Below are positions 8,560 through 17,462 of a DNA stretch of 64,000 nt, piece by piece. The notes below the pieces were generated by a model, which ran no database searches, was not told the origin of the DNA, and saw only the letters and a program-made list of their open reading frames with translations. Made by a program: the position numbers and the translations under genes. Within the stretch, counting starts at the first letter, position 1. Every line of letters starts with the position of its first letter. Location: the NCBI RefSeq assembly GCF_004341245.1, contig NZ_SLWY01000018.1, positions 21,439 through 85,438 of the forward strand. The letters are read 5' to 3'. This DNA is from Plasticicumulans lactativorans. GTDB lineage: Bacteria; Pseudomonadota; Gammaproteobacteria; Competibacterales; Competibacteraceae.

Positions 8560-11500
8560 ATGCCATCAACCGTATCCCGCCTGCGCCACTGGCTCGCCCA
8601 AGCCGGGGACGAGCGGCGGCTCGCCTGGCTGCCGGTGCTGGGCTCGATGGTGCTGGTGCTGCTGGTGTCGGCGCTGTTCGGCATCTACACCGTGGTGCAG
8701 CGCACCGACGAGCTCGAGGACGACATCGCCACCGCCGAGCGCGACTACCGCGCCGGCGAGGAAGCGCGCCTGCTGCAGACCGCGCGCAACGCCGGCGATT
8801 TCCTCGACTACCTGCGCTCGCGTACCGAGGGCGAGCTGATCCGCACGCTGCGCGAGCAGGCCGAGCAGGCCTGGCGGATCGCCACCACGCTGCAGCAGGA
8901 GCACGCCGGCGTGCAGACGGAGGCCGAGACGCGCCGGCTGATCATCGAGACCCTGCGCCCGCTGCGCTTCTTCGGCGGGCGCGGCTACTTTTTCATCGAC
9001 GACCTCGACGGCAACGCCGTGCTGCTGCCGACGGTGCCGGAGCTGGAAGGCACGTCGCTGCTCGACAACCGCGATGACCGCGGGCGCTACATCATGCGCG
9101 AGCTGCTCGCCGCGGCGACCGCGCCGGACGGCGGGGTCGCGCGCTACCGCTGGTACCTGCCCGACGAGCCGACGCGCATGGCCGACAAGCTCGCCTATGT
9201 GCGCCGCTTCGAGCCTTACGGCTGGGTCATCGGTACCGGCGACTACCTGGTGACCGCCACCGCCGACGCGCAGCGCAACGCCCTCGGCCAGCTGCGCGGC
9301 GTGCGCTTCGACGCCGAGAGCCACCTCGCGGTGATCGGCGAGACCGGCAACCTGCTGCTGCTGCCGCACGCGCCGCGCTACGAGGGCGGCGATGCCGGCG
9401 CGATCGACGACCCCGAACTGCGCGCCCTGGTCGAGCGCCTGATCGCCGCCGGCCGCGCCGGCGGTGGCTTCGTCGCCTACCGCTGGCGTCGCGACGGGGG
9501 AGGGCCGCCGCAGTCGCGGCTCGCCTACGTGTCGGCGCCCGATGCCTGGGGCTGGATGGTGATCGCCGACGCCGACACCGAGCGTTCACGCGAACTGATC
9601 GAGCGCCGGCGCGGCAGCCTCAGCGCCGCCGCCGGCGAGCGGCTGCGTACCACGGGGCTGCTGCTGATCGGCGGGGTACTGGCCGCGGCGCTGCTCGCGC
9701 TGTTCTACGGCCGCTGGGTGGGGCGCGTGATCCGCGGCTACCGCAGCGACCTCGAGCGCCGCAACGCCGAGCTGCGCGAGCAGGCACGGCGCCTGTATCT
9801 GACCCGCCAGATGGTCGACAACGCCGCCGACCTGATGTTCGTGGCCGATGCCCAGGGGCGGCTCGCCTACGCCAATCGCCGCGCCTGCGAGGTGCTCGGG
9901 CGCCGTGCCGAGGAGCTCGAAGGTGCACCGGTGACGCTGCTCGGGGAAGCCGTCTGGGGCGAGGGGCGCTCATCCACCGAGCGCTTCGAGGCGCTGCTGC
10001 CGCTGCCCGATGCCGCGCCGCTCGACGTCGAGGTGACCACGCACGGCATCGAGTACGACGGCCAGCCCTACCGCTGCGCGGTGATGCGCGACATCCGTGA
10101 GCGCAAGCGCGCGGAAGGCGAGCTGCGCATCGCCGCGCTGGTGTTCGAGGCCGGCAGCGAAGGCATCCTGATCACCGATGCCGACAACGACATCCTCGCG
10201 GTGAACGCCGCCTTCACCGCGATGACCGGCTACGCCGCCACCGAGGTCCTCGGCAGGAACCCGCGGCTGCTGAAGTCGAACCGCCAGGGCGACGAGTTCT
10301 ACGCGCGCCTGTGGGAGGCGCTGAAGCGCGACGGCCGCTGGAGCGGCGAGGTGTGGAACCGCAAGCGCGACGGCTCGCTGCTGCCGGTGTGGCTCAGCAT
10401 CACCGTGCTGCGCGATGCCAACGGCGCGGTGCTGCGCCACATCGCGGCGTTCACCGACATCAGCGACCGCAAGGCCAAGGAGGCCCGCATCCGCCGCCTC
10501 GCCGAGTTCGACCCGCTCACCGAACTGCCCAACCGCGCCCTGCTGGGCGAGCGCATCGGCGAGGCGCTGCAGGCGGCGCGCGCGCGCGCGGCGCAGTGCG
10601 CGCTGCTGTTCATCGACCTCGACCGCTTCAAGAACGTCAACGATTCGCTCGGGCACGCCACCGGCGACGAACTGCTGTGCGAGGTGGCGCTGCGCCTGCG
10701 CGGTGCCCTGCGCACCGGCGACATCGTCGGCCGCAGCGGCGGCGACGAGTTCATGGTGCTGGTGCCCGACATCGACGGCCAGCCGCAGGCGGCGCTGTGG
10801 GCGCGCAAGATCCTGGCCGCGATCACGCGGCCCTACTTCATCGAGGAGCACGAGCTGCACGTCACCCCGAGCATCGGCATCAGCCTGTTCCCCGGCGACG
10901 GCGAGGACATCGACACGCTGCTGAAGAATGCCGACGCGGCGATGTATTTCGCCAAGGAGTGCGGGCGCAACAACTACCAGTTCTTCACCCGCGCGCTGCA
11001 CGCCCGGGCGATGGAGCGCCTGTCGCTCGAGAACAGCCTGCGCGTGGCGCTCGAGCGACGCGAGTTCAGGCTGGTCTACCAGCCGCAGGTGGATGCCGCG
11101 AGCGGCGCGCTGCTCGGCTGCGAGGCGCTGCTGCGCTGGCGCCACCCCGAGCGCGGCCCGGTGTCGCCGGCGACCTTCATCCCCGTCGCCGAGGACGCCG
11201 GGCTGATCGTGCCGATCGGCACCTGGGTGCTGCGCGAGGCCTGCCGGCAGCTGCAGGCGTGGCGGCAGCAGGGGCGGATGCTGCTGCCGGTGGCGATCAA
11301 CGTCTCGCCGCTGCAGATGCAGCAGGCGAACTGGGCCGGCACGGTCGCCGCGGTGCTGCGCGAGTCGGGCATTCCGCCCACGCTGGTGGAGCTGGAGGTG
11401 ACCGAGAGCGCGCTGCTCGACGACATCGACGCCGCGGTGGAGGCGGTGGCCACGCTCAAGCGCACCGGCGTCAAGGTGGCGATCGACGACTTCGGCACCG

Positions 11501-11805
11501 GCTATTCGAGCCTGTCCTACCTGCGCCGCCTCGCGCTCGACAAGCTCAAGATCGACCGTTCCTTCGTGCGCGAGCTGCCCGACAAGGTCGACGACATCGA
11601 GATCGTCAAGGTCATCATCCAGCTCGCGCGCACGCTCGGCCTGCGCACCCTCGCCGAGGGGGTCGAGACCGAGGGGCAGCGCGCCTGCCTGGTGGCGTGC
11701 GGCTGCGAGCAGATCCAGGGCTACCTGTTCGCCCCGCCGCTCGAAGCCGACGAGTTCTGCGAGCTGCTGCCGCTCGCCGACGCGGCGGCCGTCGCCGCTC
11801 AGTAG
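8560..11805 (+). CDS. Cache-PAS-PAS-GGDEF-EAL cyclic-di-GMP protein
   Basis: A 1081-residue membrane protein. TM1 is near residues 24-44, then a periplasmic double-Cache-like region (GRGYFFIDDLDGNAVLLP; YGWVIGTGDYL; later WGWMVIADAD), and TM2 near residue 365. Two PAS domains follow, then GGDEF (SGGDEF, first Gly at about residue 727) with an RTGD inhibitory site five residues earlier, and EAL (EALLRW, Glu about residue 855; DDFGTGYSSLSYL; EGVET). Both synthesis and hydrolysis motifs look intact, so it could be bifunctional or switchable. The frame extends upstream to 8176, but the ATG at 8560 has TAAGGGA before it. It lies downstream of the haem sensor kinase and may act with it. Confidence 0.9.
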   Translation: MPSTVSRLRHWLAQAGDERRLAWLPVLGSMVLVLLVSALFGIYTVVQRTDELEDDIATAERDYRAGEEARLLQTARNAGDFLDYLRSRTEGELIRTLREQAEQAWRIATTLQQEHAGVQTEAETRRLIIETLRPLRFFGGRGYFFIDDLDGNAVLLPTVPELEGTSLLDNRDDRGRYIMRELLAAATAPDGGVARYRWYLPDEPTRMADKLAYVRRFEPYGWVIGTGDYLVTATADAQRNALGQLRGVRFDAESHLAVIGETGNLLLLPHAPRYEGGDAGAIDDPELRALVERLIAAGRAGGGFVAYRWRRDGGGPPQSRLAYVSAPDAWGWMVIADADTERSRELIERRRGSLSAAAGERLRTTGLLLIGGVLAAALLALFYGRWVGRVIRGYRSDLERRNAELREQARRLYLTRQMVDNAADLMFVADAQGRLAYANRRACEVLGRRAEELEGAPVTLLGEAVWGEGRSSTERFEALLPLPDAAPLDVEVTTHGIEYDGQPYRCAVMRDIRERKRAEGELRIAALVFEAGSEGILITDADNDILAVNAAFTAMTGYAATEVLGRNPRLLKSNRQGDEFYARLWEALKRDGRWSGEVWNRKRDGSLLPVWLSITVLRDANGAVLRHIAAFTDISDRKAKEARIRRLAEFDPLTELPNRALLGERIGEALQAARARAAQCALLFIDLDRFKNVNDSLGHATGDELLCEVALRLRGALRTGDIVGRSGGDEFMVLVPDIDGQPQAALWARKILAAITRPYFIEEHELHVTPSIGISLFPGDGEDIDTLLKNADAAMYFAKECGRNNYQFFTRALHARAMERLSLENSLRVALERREFRLVYQPQVDAASGALLGCEALLRWRHPERGPVSPATFIPVAEDAGLIVPIGTWVLREACRQLQAWRQQGRMLLPVAINVSPLQMQQANWAGTVAAVLRESGIPPTLVELEVTESALLDDIDAAVEAVATLKRTGVKVAIDDFGTGYSSLSYLRRLALDKLKIDRSFVRELPDKVDDIEIVKVIIQLARTLGLRTLAEGVETEGQRACLVACGCEQIQGYLFAPPLEADEFCELLPLADAAAVAAQ

Positions 11806-12278
11806 GGTTCGCGGCGGATGTGCAGGCGGTAGAGGATGCGCGACAGCACCCGCCCGAGCACCACGAACAGCACGGTCAGCGCGATCACCTCGGGCAGGCC
11901 CAGCGCCAGTTGCCGGTGCACCGCGAGCATCGGGAACAGCGCCTCGGGGATCTGGTCGAGCCCGAACGCCTCGCTGCTCGACGCGAGCCCGAGGCGGCGC
12001 TTGCAGAAGCTCGACAGCAGGTCGCCGAGCATCGCGCCGGCACCGACGGTGAAGCCGAGGTGCCACGGCCAGCCACAGATCAGCCCCGCGACGGTGCTCG
12101 CGGTGAGCGCCGACAGCACGCCGCGCCAGGTCTTCGACGGGCCGAACAGCGGGTGGCCATCCGGCAGCCTCAGGCCGGCATCGACGGGCCAGGCGGCGTG
12201 CGCGCCGCACAGGCGCGTGGCGATCACCGGGGCGCCGTTCGCGACCAGGATCAGCAGCAGCAGGGTGAGTTCCGTCAT
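11799..12278 (-). CDS. CarS-like (CDP-archaeol synthase family) membrane protein
   Basis: A 159-residue, very hydrophobic protein with the segment LFGPSKTWRGVL followed by GAGAMLGDLLSSFCKRRLG. That arrangement is typical of the CarS/DUF46 family, related to CDP-diglyceride synthetases; archaeal members transfer CTP to archaetidic acid. The substrate of bacterial members is unknown, so the name should be read as a family label only. About four membrane helices are expected. Its stop overlaps the end of the convergent GGDEF-EAL gene by 7 bases. It starts at 12278 with nothing between it and the promoter of the divergent tRNA-Gly. Confidence 0.7.
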   Translation of the reverse strand: MTELTLLLLILVANGAPVIATRLCGAHAAWPVDAGLRLPDGHPLFGPSKTWRGVLSALTASTVAGLICGWPWHLGFTVGAGAMLGDLLSSFCKRRLGLASSSEAFGLDQIPEALFPMLAVHRQLALGLPEVIALTVLFVVLGRVLSRILYRLHIRREPY

Positions 12279-12360
12279 CGCGATGCAGGTGGCTGGACGT
12301 GGCCGCGGTCGCTTCGAGCATAGCGCGTGCCGATGGCCGTGCGCGCCCCGGCAAAGCCGC

Positions 12361-12389
12361 TTGCGCCCGCCCGCGCTCCTGCGTAAGAT
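12361..12389 (+). promoter_or_regulatory. Sigma70 promoter of tRNA-Gly
   Basis: A -35 TTGCGC (12361-12366) and -10 TAAGAT (12384-12389) are separated by exactly 17 bases, with the tRNA starting 33 bases after the -10 box. Confidence 0.65.
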
Positions 12390-12422
12390 GCGCGCCCTGT
12401 CGACCGGTGACGGACGACACAG

Positions 12423-12498
12423 GCGGGAATAGCTCAGTTGGTAGAGCGCAACCTTGCCAAGGTTGAGGTCGCGAGTTCGAGCCTCGTTTCCCGCTCCA
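12423..12498 (+). tRNA. tRNA-Gly(GCC)
   Basis: A 76-base cloverleaf starting GCGGGAATAGCTCAG and ending TCCCGCTCCA with encoded CCA. Anticodon loop TTGCCAA gives anticodon GCC, and the T-loop GAGTTCGAGCC is present. Confidence 0.95.
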
Positions 12499-12506
12499 AA
12501 TCTCCG

Positions 12507-12534
12507 AAAACCCCGGCCCCGCGCCGGGGTTTTT
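12507..12534 (+). terminator. Rho-independent terminator of tRNA-Gly
   Basis: AAAACCCCGGC pairs with GCCGGGGTTTT around a short CCCC/GC loop, ending in a run of five T, immediately after the tRNA. Confidence 0.85.
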
Positions 12535-12620
12535 GCTTTTCACGGCGCCGGCCCGCGCACCCGGGCAGCCACCCGCGATCTGCTAGCATCGGCAGCCTGT
12601 CCGTCGCCGGGAACGCGCGC

Positions 12621-12995
12621 ATGCCCCAGATCGACCTCGCTGGCGAACCCCTCGGGTATGAGGGCCGCGGCCCCGCCGGGGGCCGCGACGTGCTGCTGGT
12701 GCACGGCGCCGGCGGTGATCACCGGCCTTGGCCCGCGGCGCTGGCGCCGCGGCCGCGCGCGCCTGGCGCCCATGCCGAGGTGCCCGCGCACTTCGTCGCC
12801 GCGCGCCGCGGTGAACTGCGCGTGCCGGCGCAGGTCATCACCGGCAGCGCCGACGCGATGACGCCGCCGAAGTCCGCCGCGATCGCCGGCGCGCGGTTGC
12901 AGCTCGTCGACGATGCCGGGCATCTGCCTGCCTGCGACCGCCCGGCGCTGCTGCGCGAGGCGCTCGCCGGCTTCCTCGCCCGCCCGGAGGCTTGA
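12621..12995 (+). pseudogene. Alpha/beta hydrolase with internal deletion
   Basis: This 124-codon frame keeps only the two ends of an alpha/beta hydrolase. The N-terminal part has the oxyanion-hole strand VLLVHGAGGDHRPWPA. It then jumps to the C-terminal part VPAQVITGSADAMTPP, carrying the acid residue, and LVDDAGHLPACDRP, with the catalytic-type His. A family member is usually about 250-280 residues, so roughly 120-140 residues are missing, including the nucleophile elbow (GxSxG) and lid. The reading frame is maintained, so the deletion looks in frame. It ends 5 bases before the moxR start. Most likely a decayed gene; a non-catalytic role cannot be excluded. Confidence 0.7.
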
Positions 12996-13000
12996 GTCCC

Positions 13001-13945
13001 ATGCACGCGCCCCCCGCCTTCGCGCCCGCCGACCGGCTCGCGGCCGTGGTGCAGCAGGTCGGCAGCGTGATCCTCGGCAAGGAGCGGGCGATCCGCCTCG
13101 CGCTCACCTGCCTGCTCGCGCGCGGCCACCTGCTGATCGAGGACCTGCCGGGCCTCGGCAAGACCACCCTCGCGCACGCGCTCGGTCGCACCCTCGGGCT
13201 CGAGGTGCGGCGCATCCAGTTCACCAGCGACCTGCTGCCCGCCGACATCCTCGGCGCGGCGGTGTACGACCGCGAGCAGGCGGCCTTCGTGTTCCACCCG
13301 GGGCCGGTGTTCGCGCAGCTCGTGCTCGCCGACGAGATCAACCGCGCCTCGCCGAAGACGCAGAGCGCGCTGCTCGAAGCGATGGAGGAGGGGCAGGTGA
13401 CCAGCGACGGGCACTCGCGCCCGCTGCCGGTGCCGTTCTTCGTGATCGCCACGCAGAACCCGATGACCCAGCTCGGCACCTTCCCGCTGCCCGAGTCGCA
13501 GCTCGACCGCTTCCTGATGCGGCTCACGCTCGGCTACCCCGACGCGCGCGCCGAGCGCGCGCTGCTCGCCGGCGAGGACCGCCGGCGCCTGCTCGAACGC
13601 CTGTCGCCGCTGCTCGGCCCGGGCGAGCTCACGGCGCTGCAGGCGCGCTGCGAGCAGGTGCACCTGGCGCCGCCGCTGCTCGACTACGCCCAGGCGCTGC
13701 TCGCGCAGAGCCGCTTCGACCCCGCCTTCGAGACCGGCCTGTCGCCGCGTGCCGGCCAGGCGCTGCTGCGCGCGGCGCGCGCCTGGGCGCTGCTCGAAGG
13801 GCGCGACCACGCGCTGCCCGAAGACGTGCAGGCGGTGCTGCCGGCGCTCGCCGGGCATCGTCTGCGCCCGGCCTCGGCGCAGGTGGGCGCGCGTCCCGAG
13901 GAGCTGGTGCGGCGCCTGCTGAGCGCGGTCCCCGTGCCGGTCTGA
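13001..13945 (+). CDS. MoxR-family AAA+ ATPase
   Basis: A 314-residue MoxR-type AAA+ ATPase, a chaperone-like family that often acts with DUF58 and vWA proteins. Walker A is LPGLGKTT near residue 54 and Walker B is LVLADEINRASP, followed by the sensor region VIATQNP and the arginine-containing LPESQLDRFLMRL. The frame has an upstream TTG at 12992, but the ATG at 13001 is better placed from CGGAGG (12984-12989). It begins an operon with DUF58, TgpA and AcpH, a common arrangement in which MoxR may help mature partner proteins of the cell envelope. Confidence 0.9.
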   Translation: MHAPPAFAPADRLAAVVQQVGSVILGKERAIRLALTCLLARGHLLIEDLPGLGKTTLAHALGRTLGLEVRRIQFTSDLLPADILGAAVYDREQAAFVFHPGPVFAQLVLADEINRASPKTQSALLEAMEEGQVTSDGHSRPLPVPFFVIATQNPMTQLGTFPLPESQLDRFLMRLTLGYPDARAERALLAGEDRRRLLERLSPLLGPGELTALQARCEQVHLAPPLLDYAQALLAQSRFDPAFETGLSPRAGQALLRAARAWALLEGRDHALPEDVQAVLPALAGHRLRPASAQVGARPEELVRRLLSAVPVPV

Positions 13946-13956
13946 GCCCGCCGGCC

Positions 13957-14928
13957 ATGTCGGTCGCCACCTACGTCCTCGACTGGCACCGGCGGCGGCG
14001 CGGCCCGGCGGCCGGCGCCGTCACCACCGAGCGGCGCACCCTCTACGTGCTGCCGACGCGCGCCGGCGTGGTGTTCGCGCTGCTGCTGCTGGTGATGCTG
14101 CTGTGGGCGCTGAACTACAACGCGAGCCTCGGCTTCGCGCTGGTGTTCCTGCTCGCGGCGGTCGCCTTCGACGCGATGCGCCAGACCCACGACAACCTGC
14201 TCGCGCTGACGCTGCAGCCGCCGCGCGTCGAACCGGTGTTCGCCGGGCAGCCCGCGGCGCTCGGCTTCGGCCTCGTCAACGCCGCGCCGCGCGCGCGCTA
14301 CGCGCTCGAACTCACCGCCGCCGACGGCGCGCGCGCGGTGTGCGACGTGCTGGCGGGCGGGCAGCGGGCGGAGCTCGTGCTGGCGCGCCCGACCACGCGG
14401 CGCGGGCGGCTGCCCTTCGGGCGGGTGCGCCTCGCCACCCGCTACCCGCTCGGCCTGTTCGAGGCCTGGACCTGGTGCGAATTCACCGGTGCCGGGCTGG
14501 TGTACCCGGCGCCGCTCGGCACCGCGCCGCTGCCGGGGGGCGGTGGCACCACGCCCACCGGTCGCGGCGAGGCGCCCGGCGACGAGGACTTCCACGGCCT
14601 GCGTGACTACCGCCGCGGCGATCCGGCGACGCGCATCGCCTGGCGCCGCGCGGCGGCGCGCAGCGGCCTGCCGCCGGTCAAGCAGTTCGCCGCGCCGCGC
14701 GGCGACGCCGAGCTGTGGCTCGACTGGGCGCTGCTGTCGCCGGCCCTCGACGTCGAGGCGCGGCTGTCGCAGCTCACCGCCTGGGTGCTCGAAGCCGAGG
14801 CGGGCGGCCTGCGCTGGGGCCTGCGCCTGCCGGGGATGGCGCTTGCACCGGCGGGCGGGGCCGCGCACCGGCGTGCGGCGCTGGAGGCGCTCGCGCTGCA
14901 CGCGACGACGGAGCGCAGCGATGGCTGA
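13957..14928 (+). CDS. DUF58 domain membrane-associated protein
   Basis: A 323-residue DUF58 protein. Two hydrophobic segments (VVFALLLLVMLLWAL and LGFALVFLLAAVAF) lie near residues 32-65, and the diagnostic DUF58 motif DEDFHGLRDYRRGDPATRI is near residue 210. It has no known enzymatic activity; it is the standard partner between MoxR and a TgpA-type transglutaminase. It starts 11 bases after moxR and its stop overlaps the tgpA ATG by 8 bases, indicating translational coupling. Confidence 0.87.
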   Translation: MSVATYVLDWHRRRRGPAAGAVTTERRTLYVLPTRAGVVFALLLLVMLLWALNYNASLGFALVFLLAAVAFDAMRQTHDNLLALTLQPPRVEPVFAGQPAALGFGLVNAAPRARYALELTAADGARAVCDVLAGGQRAELVLARPTTRRGRLPFGRVRLATRYPLGLFEAWTWCEFTGAGLVYPAPLGTAPLPGGGGTTPTGRGEAPGDEDFHGLRDYRRGDPATRIAWRRAAARSGLPPVKQFAAPRGDAELWLDWALLSPALDVEARLSQLTAWVLEAEAGGLRWGLRLPGMALAPAGGAAHRRAALEALALHATTERSDG

Positions 14929-16873
14929 GCGCGCGGTGCCGGCGGCGCAGGTGTACGGCCTGGTGGGGGCGCTGGCCTTCGCCGCCGCCGCGCACGGTGC
15001 GGTGCTGCCGCCGTGGCTGCTCGCCGGCGTGGTGGCGGCCTTCGCCTGGCGCCTGGCGGTGGCCGGCGGCCACCTGCGCCTGCCTGGACGGCTCGTGCTC
15101 GGCGCGCTCACGCTGGCGTTCGGCATCGCCATCGCGCTCGTCTACGGCACGCTGCTCGGGCGCGACGCCGGCGTCGCGCTGCTCGCCGGCATGAGTGCGC
15201 TGAAGCTGCTCGAATGGCGCACGCGGCGCGATGCACTGGTGCTGGTGTTCCTCGGCTACCTGCTGGTGATGGCGCGGCTGCTCTACGACCAGGGGCCGCT
15301 CACCGCGCTGTGGCTGCTGCTCGCCTGCGTGCTGCTGCTCGCCGCCCACCTCGCCTGCGCCTTCGAGACCGCGTCGCCGCCGCCGCGCGTGCTGCTCGGG
15401 CGCGCCGTCCGCCTGCTCGTGCGCGGCGTCCCGCTCGCGCTGCTGCTGTTCCTGCTGTTCCCGCGCATCCAGGGGCCGCTGTGGGGCTTCCAGGACGAGA
15501 GCCGCGCCCGCACCGGCCTCAGCGACGAGATGACGCCGGGCTCGATCGCCGAGCTGGCGCGTTCGGGCGAGGTCGCCTTCCGCGTGCGCTTCGACGGCGC
15601 GCCGCCGCCGCCCGCGGCGCGCTACTGGCGCGGGCCGGTGCTCGACGGCTACGACGGGCGCAGCTGGCGCACGGTGGGCTGGGCCGAGGGGCTGCGCCGC
15701 GACGCGGTGCTCGGCGAGGCGCCGGTGCGCTACGTGGTGACGCTCGAACCGCACGGGCGGCGCTGGCTGTTCGCGCTCGACCTGCCGGCCGCGGCGCCCG
15801 CCGACGCCACGCTCGGCTCGCGTTTCGTGCTGTCGCGGCGCATCGCCGTCAATGAGGTGCTGCGCTACGAGCAGCAGTCGTGGCTCGCCTACCGCACCGC
15901 GGCGCCCGAAGCCGGCATGCTGCGGCTGCAGCGCCAGCTCCCGCCCGGCGGCAATCCGCGCGCGCGCGCGCTCGCCGCCGAGTGGCGCGCGCTGCCCGAT
16001 CCCGCGGCGCGGGTGCGCGCGGCGCTGCAGCTCTTCGCCGGCGAGCCCTTCCGCTACACGCTGTCGCCGCCGCCGCTCACCGGTGAGCCGGTCGACGCCT
16101 TCCTGTTCGACACCCGCGCGGGCTTCTGCGAGCACTACGCGGGGGCATTCGTCTACCTGATGCGCGCGGCTGACGTGCCGGCGCGGGTGGTCACCGGCTA
16201 CCTCGGCGGCGAGGCCGCGCCGGGCGGGGAGTACTTCATCGTGCGCCAGAGCGACGCCCACGCCTGGGCCGAGGTGTGGCTGCCCGAGCGCGGCTGGACG
16301 CGCGTCGACCCCACTGCGGCGATCGCCCCCGAGCGCGTCGAGAACGGCGCCTACGGCGCGCTGGACGAGCCCGGCGAGCTGCCGCTGCTGGCGCGGCGCG
16401 ACGGCGGCTGGGTGCGCGCGACGCTGCTCGAACTCGACGCGCTGGCCAACGCCTGGAACGACTGGGTGCTGGCCTACGGCCCCGAGCGCCAGCGCGAACT
16501 GCTGGCGCGCCTCGGCTGGCCCGACATCGACTGGCGCGGCCTCATGCTGCTGCTGGTCGCGCTCGGCGGCGGTGGCGCGGCGGCGGCGGCGACGTGGGCG
16601 GCCTGGCGCGGCTGGCGCCGCCGCGACCCCCGCGTCGCGCTGTGGAACGCCGCCTGCGCCCGCCTCGCCGAGGTGGGGCTGAGGCGCGGCGCGCAGGAGG
16701 GGCCGCTCGCCTTCGCCGCGCGCGTCGCCGGCGCGCGCCCCGAACTCGCCGACGAGTTCAGCGCGATCGCCCGGCTCTACGCGGCGCTGCGCTACGGCGC
16801 CGGCGCCGATGCGGCGGCGCTCGCCGAACTGCGCCGGCGCACCCGCGCGTTCCACCCGCGGAGGACGCCATGA
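14921..16873 (+). CDS. TgpA-type transmembrane transglutaminase-like protein
   Basis: A 650-residue protein of the TgpA family. The N-terminal half has about five to six membrane helices. The periplasmic transglutaminase-like domain carries the Cys-His-Asp triad in GFCEHYAGAFVYLMRAADVP, DAHAWAEVWLP and TRVDPTAAI. A further TM near residue 545 is followed by a cytosolic DUF4129-like tail (ARLYAALRYG). The length matches the family. The substrate is unknown; Pseudomonas TgpA is essential. It is coupled to DUF58 upstream (8-base overlap) and to acpH downstream (ATGA). Confidence 0.88.
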   Translation: MAERAVPAAQVYGLVGALAFAAAAHGAVLPPWLLAGVVAAFAWRLAVAGGHLRLPGRLVLGALTLAFGIAIALVYGTLLGRDAGVALLAGMSALKLLEWRTRRDALVLVFLGYLLVMARLLYDQGPLTALWLLLACVLLLAAHLACAFETASPPPRVLLGRAVRLLVRGVPLALLLFLLFPRIQGPLWGFQDESRARTGLSDEMTPGSIAELARSGEVAFRVRFDGAPPPPAARYWRGPVLDGYDGRSWRTVGWAEGLRRDAVLGEAPVRYVVTLEPHGRRWLFALDLPAAAPADATLGSRFVLSRRIAVNEVLRYEQQSWLAYRTAAPEAGMLRLQRQLPPGGNPRARALAAEWRALPDPAARVRAALQLFAGEPFRYTLSPPPLTGEPVDAFLFDTRAGFCEHYAGAFVYLMRAADVPARVVTGYLGGEAAPGGEYFIVRQSDAHAWAEVWLPERGWTRVDPTAAIAPERVENGAYGALDEPGELPLLARRDGGWVRATLLELDALANAWNDWVLAYGPERQRELLARLGWPDIDWRGLMLLLVALGGGGAAAAATWAAWRGWRRRDPRVALWNAACARLAEVGLRRGAQEGPLAFAARVAGARPELADEFSAIARLYAALRYGAGADAAALAELRRRTRAFHPRRTP

Positions 16874-17454
16874 ACTACCTCGCACACTTCCTGCTCGCCG
16901 GCCCCGATCCGGCGGCGCGCGTCGGGCAGTTGCTCGGCGACTACCACAAGGGGCCGGCGGAGACGCTCGCCGATCCGGCCTGGGCCCGCGCGGTGCGCCT
17001 GCACCGCGCGATCGACCGCTACACCGACGCGCATCCGCAGGTGGTGGCGAGCCGCGCGCGCTTCAGCGCGCCGTACCGGCGCTACGCCGGCATCGTCGTC
17101 GACCTCGCCTATGACCACGTGCTCGCGCGCCACTGGTCGCGCTATGCCGAGGAGCCGCTCGAAGCCTTCGTCGCCGCGGTGCACGCCGCCCTCGCCGAGG
17201 CGCGGCCGCGGCTGCCGGCGGGGCTGCTCGGGCGCGTCGACCACCTCACCGGCACCGGTCTGCTGCTCGGCTACCGCGAGTTCGCCGGCATCGAGCGCGC
17301 GCTCGCCGGCCTCGCCACGCGGCTGTCACGACCGTCGCCGCTCGCCGCCGCCGGCCCCGCGCTCGCCGCGGTGCTGCCCGCGCTCGAAGCCGATTTCCAC
17401 GCCTTCTTCCCCGAGCTGGTGGCCTTCGTCGCCGCCGCGCGCAACGGCGCCTGA
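16870..17454 (+). CDS. acpH: ACP phosphodiesterase (AcpH/DUF479)
   Basis: A 194-residue protein starting MNYLAHFLLAGPDPAARVGQLLGDY, the hallmark of acyl-carrier-protein phosphodiesterase, an HD-related family that removes phosphopantetheine from ACP. Other family segments are AVRLHRAIDRYTDAHP, with a His and Asp expected to bind metal, and YAGIVVDLAYDHVLARHW. The length fits. The ATGA overlap with tgpA places it as the last gene of the operon. It converges on the RpiR regulator with an 8-base gap. Confidence 0.88.
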   Translation: MNYLAHFLLAGPDPAARVGQLLGDYHKGPAETLADPAWARAVRLHRAIDRYTDAHPQVVASRARFSAPYRRYAGIVVDLAYDHVLARHWSRYAEEPLEAFVAAVHAALAEARPRLPAGLLGRVDHLTGTGLLLGYREFAGIERALAGLATRLSRPSPLAAAGPALAAVLPALEADFHAFFPELVAFVAAARNGA

Positions 17455-17462
17455 GCCGGCGT

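Noticed and set aside
6356..16885. Very long minus-strand frames such as 6356-8569, 9970-12543 and 14774-16885
   Set aside because: They lie opposite clear genes, are rich in Arg, Ala, His and Gln without any domain, and arise from the strong third-position GC bias.
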